A stretch of DNA of 54,006 nt. Source: Gramella sp. AN32 (GTDB lineage Bacteria > Bacteroidota > Bacteroidia > Flavobacteriales > Flavobacteriaceae). The position numbers were made by a program, and so were the translations under genes. The stretch covers positions 1 to 54,006 of the forward strand of contig NZ_QEYO01000024.1 of the NCBI RefSeq assembly GCF_023718305.1. Direction: 5' to 3'. Of the stretch, positions 50,616-54,006 are shown piece after piece; the stretch's first letter is position 1, and each line of letters begins with the position of its first letter. The notes under the pieces were generated by a model. That model was given only the letters and a program-made list of their open reading frames with translations. It was not told the origin of the DNA and did not search any database.

Positions 50616-51512
50616 TTAAAAGAATCGAGGCGATTTGTACCTGGTATTTTTGAATCTGAATTCATAGATCAGCAGGAATTCATGTGATCCCGAAGTATAA
50701 GGTTGAATATCTGAAATTGAATATTCATAAGCATATCCCGCTCTAAAACCCGGGAATAACTGAACATCCAGAAACGCACCTACCGCATCTTCCAAACGAT
50801 AATTCGCCCCAAGATAGAATTTTTCATTAAAGATTGCAGTTCCGGTAAGATCTAGGGATAGCGGTGCTCCACTGGTTGCCTTAACCAAGGCCGAAGGTCG
50901 CAGCTTCACATTATTGCTTACATCAAATACATATCCTGAGGTAAGATAATAGTGAACCTGTTCGAGTGCTTTAAATTCTTCAAGACGATTATTGTCTTTG
51001 TTGATCATTTTTGGAGCGGAAAATCCTACATACCAGTTTTGAGCTGAAAGGTAGGCACCCGCACCAAAGTTGGGCGTCCATCGATTAAAATCATCAGAAA
51101 AGAAGGGATCACTTCCAACCGTTGGATCATCCAGGCCATAATAATAGGCTCCGGCTTTTAAGCCTAATCTCAAACTAATATCGGCGCTAAGATCCACACG
51201 ATAAGAGAAATCTCCATATACAAAGGTGGTATTCTCATCTCCAATTTTATCGTTGATCACAGATAAGCCTAAACCAATCTTATCATTTCTCAGGGGAGAG
51301 TGTATAGATAAGGTTTGAGTTACAGGGGCTCCATCTACACCAACCCATTGGTTCCGGTTTAAAGCGGTGATGGAGAACCCGTCCCTGCTTCCGGCATACG
51401 CCGGGTTAATAGAGATAGTATTGTACATATATTGAGTAAACTGAGGGAGCTGTTGCGAAAATGCTGGGGCTGCAACAAATAAAATCAATATGATTAGATA
51501 AACTTTTTTCAT
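50616..51512 (-). CDS. PorP/SprF-family type IX secretion outer-membrane protein
   Basis: A 298-residue outer-membrane barrel of the PorP/SprF family. Signal peptide about 1-19, then QLPQFTQYMYNTISINPAYAGSRDGFSITALNRNQWVG, the invariant N-terminal signature, and a barrel ending FRFKNTRYKSPRFF. SprF-like proteins serve the export or anchoring of a large adhesin encoded next to them; here the HYR-repeat gene is 13 bases upstream and the OmpA gene 15 bases downstream, so all three form an operon. Confidence 0.92.
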   Translation of the reverse strand: MKKVYLIILILFVAAPAFSQQLPQFTQYMYNTISINPAYAGSRDGFSITALNRNQWVGVDGAPVTQTLSIHSPLRNDKIGLGLSVINDKIGDENTTFVYGDFSYRVDLSADISLRLGLKAGAYYYGLDDPTVGSDPFFSDDFNRWTPNFGAGAYLSAQNWYVGFSAPKMINKDNNRLEEFKALEQVHYYLTSGYVFDVSNNVKLRPSALVKATSGAPLSLDLTGTAIFNEKFYLGANYRLEDAVGAFLDVQLFPGFRAGYAYEYSISDIQPYTSGSHEFLLIYEFRFKNTRYKSPRFF

Positions 51513-51525
51513 GGTTTCCCTTTTT

Positions 51526-54006
51526 TTATTTAGTTCCTAAGTAAATATAACCTTGTATGGGCTGGAAGTCGTTATTTCTGAATTCTACAATGTAGAAGTA
51601 GGTTCCAGAAGGAAGCTGGTTAGAGCTAGTAAATGAACTATCTGAATAACCATCCCAGTCGTTTTGATAATCATTGGCTTCGAATACTTTCGCACCCCAT
51701 CTGTTAAAGATCTTCACATCATAAGTAAAGCCACAACTGTTAACAGGATCTACTTCAAAAGTATCATTGATCCTATCCCCATTTGGCGTTACCGCTTTGG
51801 AGATACTATCTCTTATATCTTCAGTGCTACATGCTAACACCACACAATCATTATTAATAGACACGGTAACCAGGGTACTTGACGGACAGTTTCCTTCTAC
51901 CTGATAGGTAAACTGATATGTTCCAACTTCAAGTAGGGAAGGATCAATAAATCCATCATCCAGAGCACCAGTATTATTGGTATCTACAAACATTCCACTA
52001 TCATCGTAATCTCCCAATAGCAAATCAAACAGATCATACACTGAATCATCTACACAAAGGTCTATAGTATTTGTCTCAATAGTTGCGGCTACAGGCTCGT
52101 TTATAGTAACTTCAGTAGTATCTGAAATTTGTCCCAGACTGTCCATAGCTGTTACCTGATAGGTTCCGGGAGCAAGGGTTTCGAACAATCCGCTTTCCTG
52201 GTAGTTCTCCCCATCAATGCTGTAAGTAAGTCCGTCGATCACAGTAACTAAAATTGTTCCTGTTGGCAATGCACATGTTGCCTGGGTTACTTCAACATCT
52301 GGTGCTGTTGGAGCTGGTGCAGGATCATTTACATCTACAGTTACAGTAAAGCTACATGTGGTAAAGTTTCCAGATGCGTCGGTTACAGTATAAGTTACAA
52401 CTGTTTCTCCCACAGGGAATTCTTGACCGGAAGCAATTCCGGAAGTAAGTTCAACCGTTGTTCCTTCACAATTATCTGTAGTGGTGACAGTAGCATAGTT
52501 TACAACCATACCAGTTACGCCATTTTCAACATTTACCGTGATACTATCTGGACATTCTATTGATGGAGCATCATTATCGACCACAGTTACGGTGAAAGAA
52601 GATGTTGCTATGTTGCCGTTATTATCAGTAGCGGTATAGGTTACTTTGGTAACACCAACCGGGAATACAGTTCCAGGCTCCAGTCCTTCTGTAAGGATTA
52701 CACTTTCTACTTCGCAATTATCAGTAGCGTTAGGAACAGTAAAGTTTACAATGGCTCCACAAATTCCTGCATCAGTATTAGTAGTGATATTGTTTATATC
52801 ATCAATTACCGGAGCTTCATCATCAGCAACTGTTACTTTAAAACTACATGTTATACTATTACCTGCTGCGTCTTTTGCCGTGAAAGATATAGTTGTTATT
52901 CCTACCGGAAAAACCTGTCCCGATTCTAAACCTGCTGTTTGCTCTACAGTAACATTCCCTGAATTATCCAAACCAGAAGGAGTCTCAAAGTTTACAACTG
53001 CTCCACAAACACCTGCATCTACATTTTGATTAATATCAGCAGGGCAGGAGATGGTTGGATCTTCATTGTCCTCCACAGTTATGGTAAAGCTACATTCTGA
53101 AGTATTTCCAGATGCATCGGTAGCGGTGAAAGTAATAGTGGTTACCCCAATTTCAAATTGAGATCCTGAAACAGGTCCGCCGGTTTGTTCAACACTAACG
53201 GAACAATTATCAGTCGCTGTGGCATTTTCAAAATCGACAGTGGCATAAGAAACCCCGGTTTCAGTGCCCACAATTATAGCTGACGGGCAGCTAATTTCAG
53301 GAGTTTCATTATCCACAACTGTTACGGTAAAACTTTCTGTCGAAATATTATCATTAACATCGGTCACGGTGTAAGTTACGGTTGTTTCCCCTACTGGGAA
53401 TACAGAACCTGATTCAAATCCTTCGGTAATCTCTACTGAATCAAGTTCACAATTATCAGTTGCTCCAACCACCCCGAAGTTTACAACGGCTCCACAAATA
53501 GTAGGGTCATTGTTTACGGTAATGTCATTCATTTCTTCCAGAACCGGAGCTTCGTTATCTTTTACAATTACGATTTGCTCACAGGAAGATAAATTTCCAG
53601 TAGCATCTTTTACCGTCCATGTTACCACAGTCTTGCCCACTTCGAAAATCTCAGGAGCATCGTTCGTGATAATTAAGTCTTCATTGGCGGTACAATTATC
53701 AGAAACTGTTGATATACCAAGATCAACCTGAGTTGCCTGACATATTCCTTTATCTGCAGATACTTCCATTAGATCAGCAGGACATGTAATGGTTGGTATT
53801 TCGGTGTCTGTTATATATATTACTTCAAGGGAATCTTCATCAGTACACTGGCTATCCTGATTGGTGATCAGTACGGAATAGTCCCCGGCAGTGGCTACTT
53901 CAATAGCAGCAGTAGTGGCCCCGGTGTTCCACAGGTAATCAACATTGCCGGTAGTGGTGGCATCTAAAATGATACTTTTGGTCTCACAGTTTAATTCTTT
54001 GTTCCC
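51526..54006 (-). CDS. Large HYR-repeat adhesin with T9SS type B sorting domain, 5' end beyond window
   Basis: The frame is open from the stop at 51526 to the window edge, so at least 826 residues and the start is not seen. Going from the edge: an Ig-like segment ending VLITNQDSQC, then about six HYR modules of about 85 residues (each ends FTVTVxDNExP and carries DNC and FPVGxTTVTYT), then a SprB-type segment, and a gliding-motility-associated C-terminal domain (NGDRINDTFEV, VKIFNRWGAKVFE, SGTYFYIVEF) that is the type B T9SS signal. Likely a surface adhesin or gliding filament exported with its PorP/SprF neighbour. Confidence 0.88.
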   Translation of the reverse strand, partial: GNKELNCETKSIILDATTTGNVDYLWNTGATTAAIEVATAGDYSVLITNQDSQCTDEDSLEVIYITDTEIPTITCPADLMEVSADKGICQATQVDLGISTVSDNCTANEDLIITNDAPEIFEVGKTVVTWTVKDATGNLSSCEQIVIVKDNEAPVLEEMNDITVNNDPTICGAVVNFGVVGATDNCELDSVEITEGFESGSVFPVGETTVTYTVTDVNDNISTESFTVTVVDNETPEISCPSAIIVGTETGVSYATVDFENATATDNCSVSVEQTGGPVSGSQFEIGVTTITFTATDASGNTSECSFTITVEDNEDPTISCPADINQNVDAGVCGAVVNFETPSGLDNSGNVTVEQTAGLESGQVFPVGITTISFTAKDAAGNSITCSFKVTVADDEAPVIDDINNITTNTDAGICGAIVNFTVPNATDNCEVESVILTEGLEPGTVFPVGVTKVTYTATDNNGNIATSSFTVTVVDNDAPSIECPDSITVNVENGVTGMVVNYATVTTTDNCEGTTVELTSGIASGQEFPVGETVVTYTVTDASGNFTTCSFTVTVDVNDPAPAPTAPDVEVTQATCALPTGTILVTVIDGLTYSIDGENYQESGLFETLAPGTYQVTAMDSLGQISDTTEVTINEPVAATIETNTIDLCVDDSVYDLFDLLLGDYDDSGMFVDTNNTGALDDGFIDPSLLEVGTYQFTYQVEGNCPSSTLVTVSINNDCVVLACSTEDIRDSISKAVTPNGDRINDTFEVDPVNSCGFTYDVKIFNRWGAKVFEANDYQNDWDGYSDSSFTSSNQLPSGTYFYIVEFRNNDFQPIQGYIYLGTK

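Noticed and set aside
52646..53029. 127-codon frame opposite the HYR adhesin
   Set aside because: Its repeats mirror the HYR repeat units on the coding strand, so the openness follows from the repeat composition.

Overview
This window reads as chromosomal core DNA of a marine Flavobacteriaceae (Bacteroidota) bacterium, probably close to Gramella/Christiangramia or a sister genus; the genus is inferred from gene style only. The lineage evidence is: type IX secretion sorting domains and a PorP/SprF protein, promoter boxes of the Bacteroidota form TAnnTTTG, an AT-rich genome with little Shine-Dalgarno signal, many short lipoproteins with acidic residues after the lipobox cysteine, and families largely confined to Flavobacteriia (DUF6048, DUF6452, CCC-motif membrane protein).

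Layout. 1-150: the 3' end of an rRNA operon (5S rRNA and terminator). 0.5-4.6 kb: DUF4382 lipoprotein, a creatininase-family hydrolase coupled to a sugar-type MFS permease, and a ZIP metal transporter. 4.7-8.5 kb: two RNA methyltransferases facing each other, one (rlmD) heading an operon with DUF6452 and DUF6048 envelope proteins. 8.6-15.7 kb: ornithine aminotransferase, a T9SS cargo/DUF2752/CCC-motif operon, an Smr-domain protein, a TSP3-repeat lipoprotein, and a cysteine desulfurase with a tiny overlapping membrane-protein gene. 15.9-20.2 kb: M23 peptidase divergent from a ZapB-like/zapA/6S RNA/rny cluster. 20.4-26 kb: aldo/keto reductase, xerD, outer-membrane beta-barrel, aroQ plus a Dph6-like ATPase, a 7-bp tandem repeat, lpdA. 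26-31 kb: collagen-like lipoprotein, two tandem msrB genes, alpha/beta hydrolase, M48 lipoprotein peptidase, UMF1-type transporter. 30.9-33.8 kb: an ECF sigma / membrane anti-sigma-like / two beta-solenoid protein operon. 34-39.3 kb: lon, cmk, rpsA. 39.6-46.6 kb: a six-hairpin glycosidase, a membrane-anchored hydrolase, pyrR-pyrB-STAS-like-rnz, and a CAP-domain lipoprotein. 46.7-54 kb: an S41 peptidase lipoprotein and a T9SS/gliding-type operon (large HYR-repeat adhesin cut by the window edge, PorP/SprF, OmpA-family protein).

Most genes are housekeeping or envelope functions. No phage, plasmid, insertion sequence, CRISPR array or recognisable defence system was seen. The less ordinary material is in RNA and repeat structure (6S-type RNA, a cloverleaf inverted repeat, dispersed hairpin elements, a (TTGCTAA)n array touching the lpdA stop, an rpsA leader with a tiny upstream ORF) and in the sigma-factor operon with two different solenoid proteins.

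Several genes have no usable ATG at the first open codon. Where a downstream ATG fits the promoter, signal peptide or spacing better I moved the start; where none exists I kept TTG and say so.
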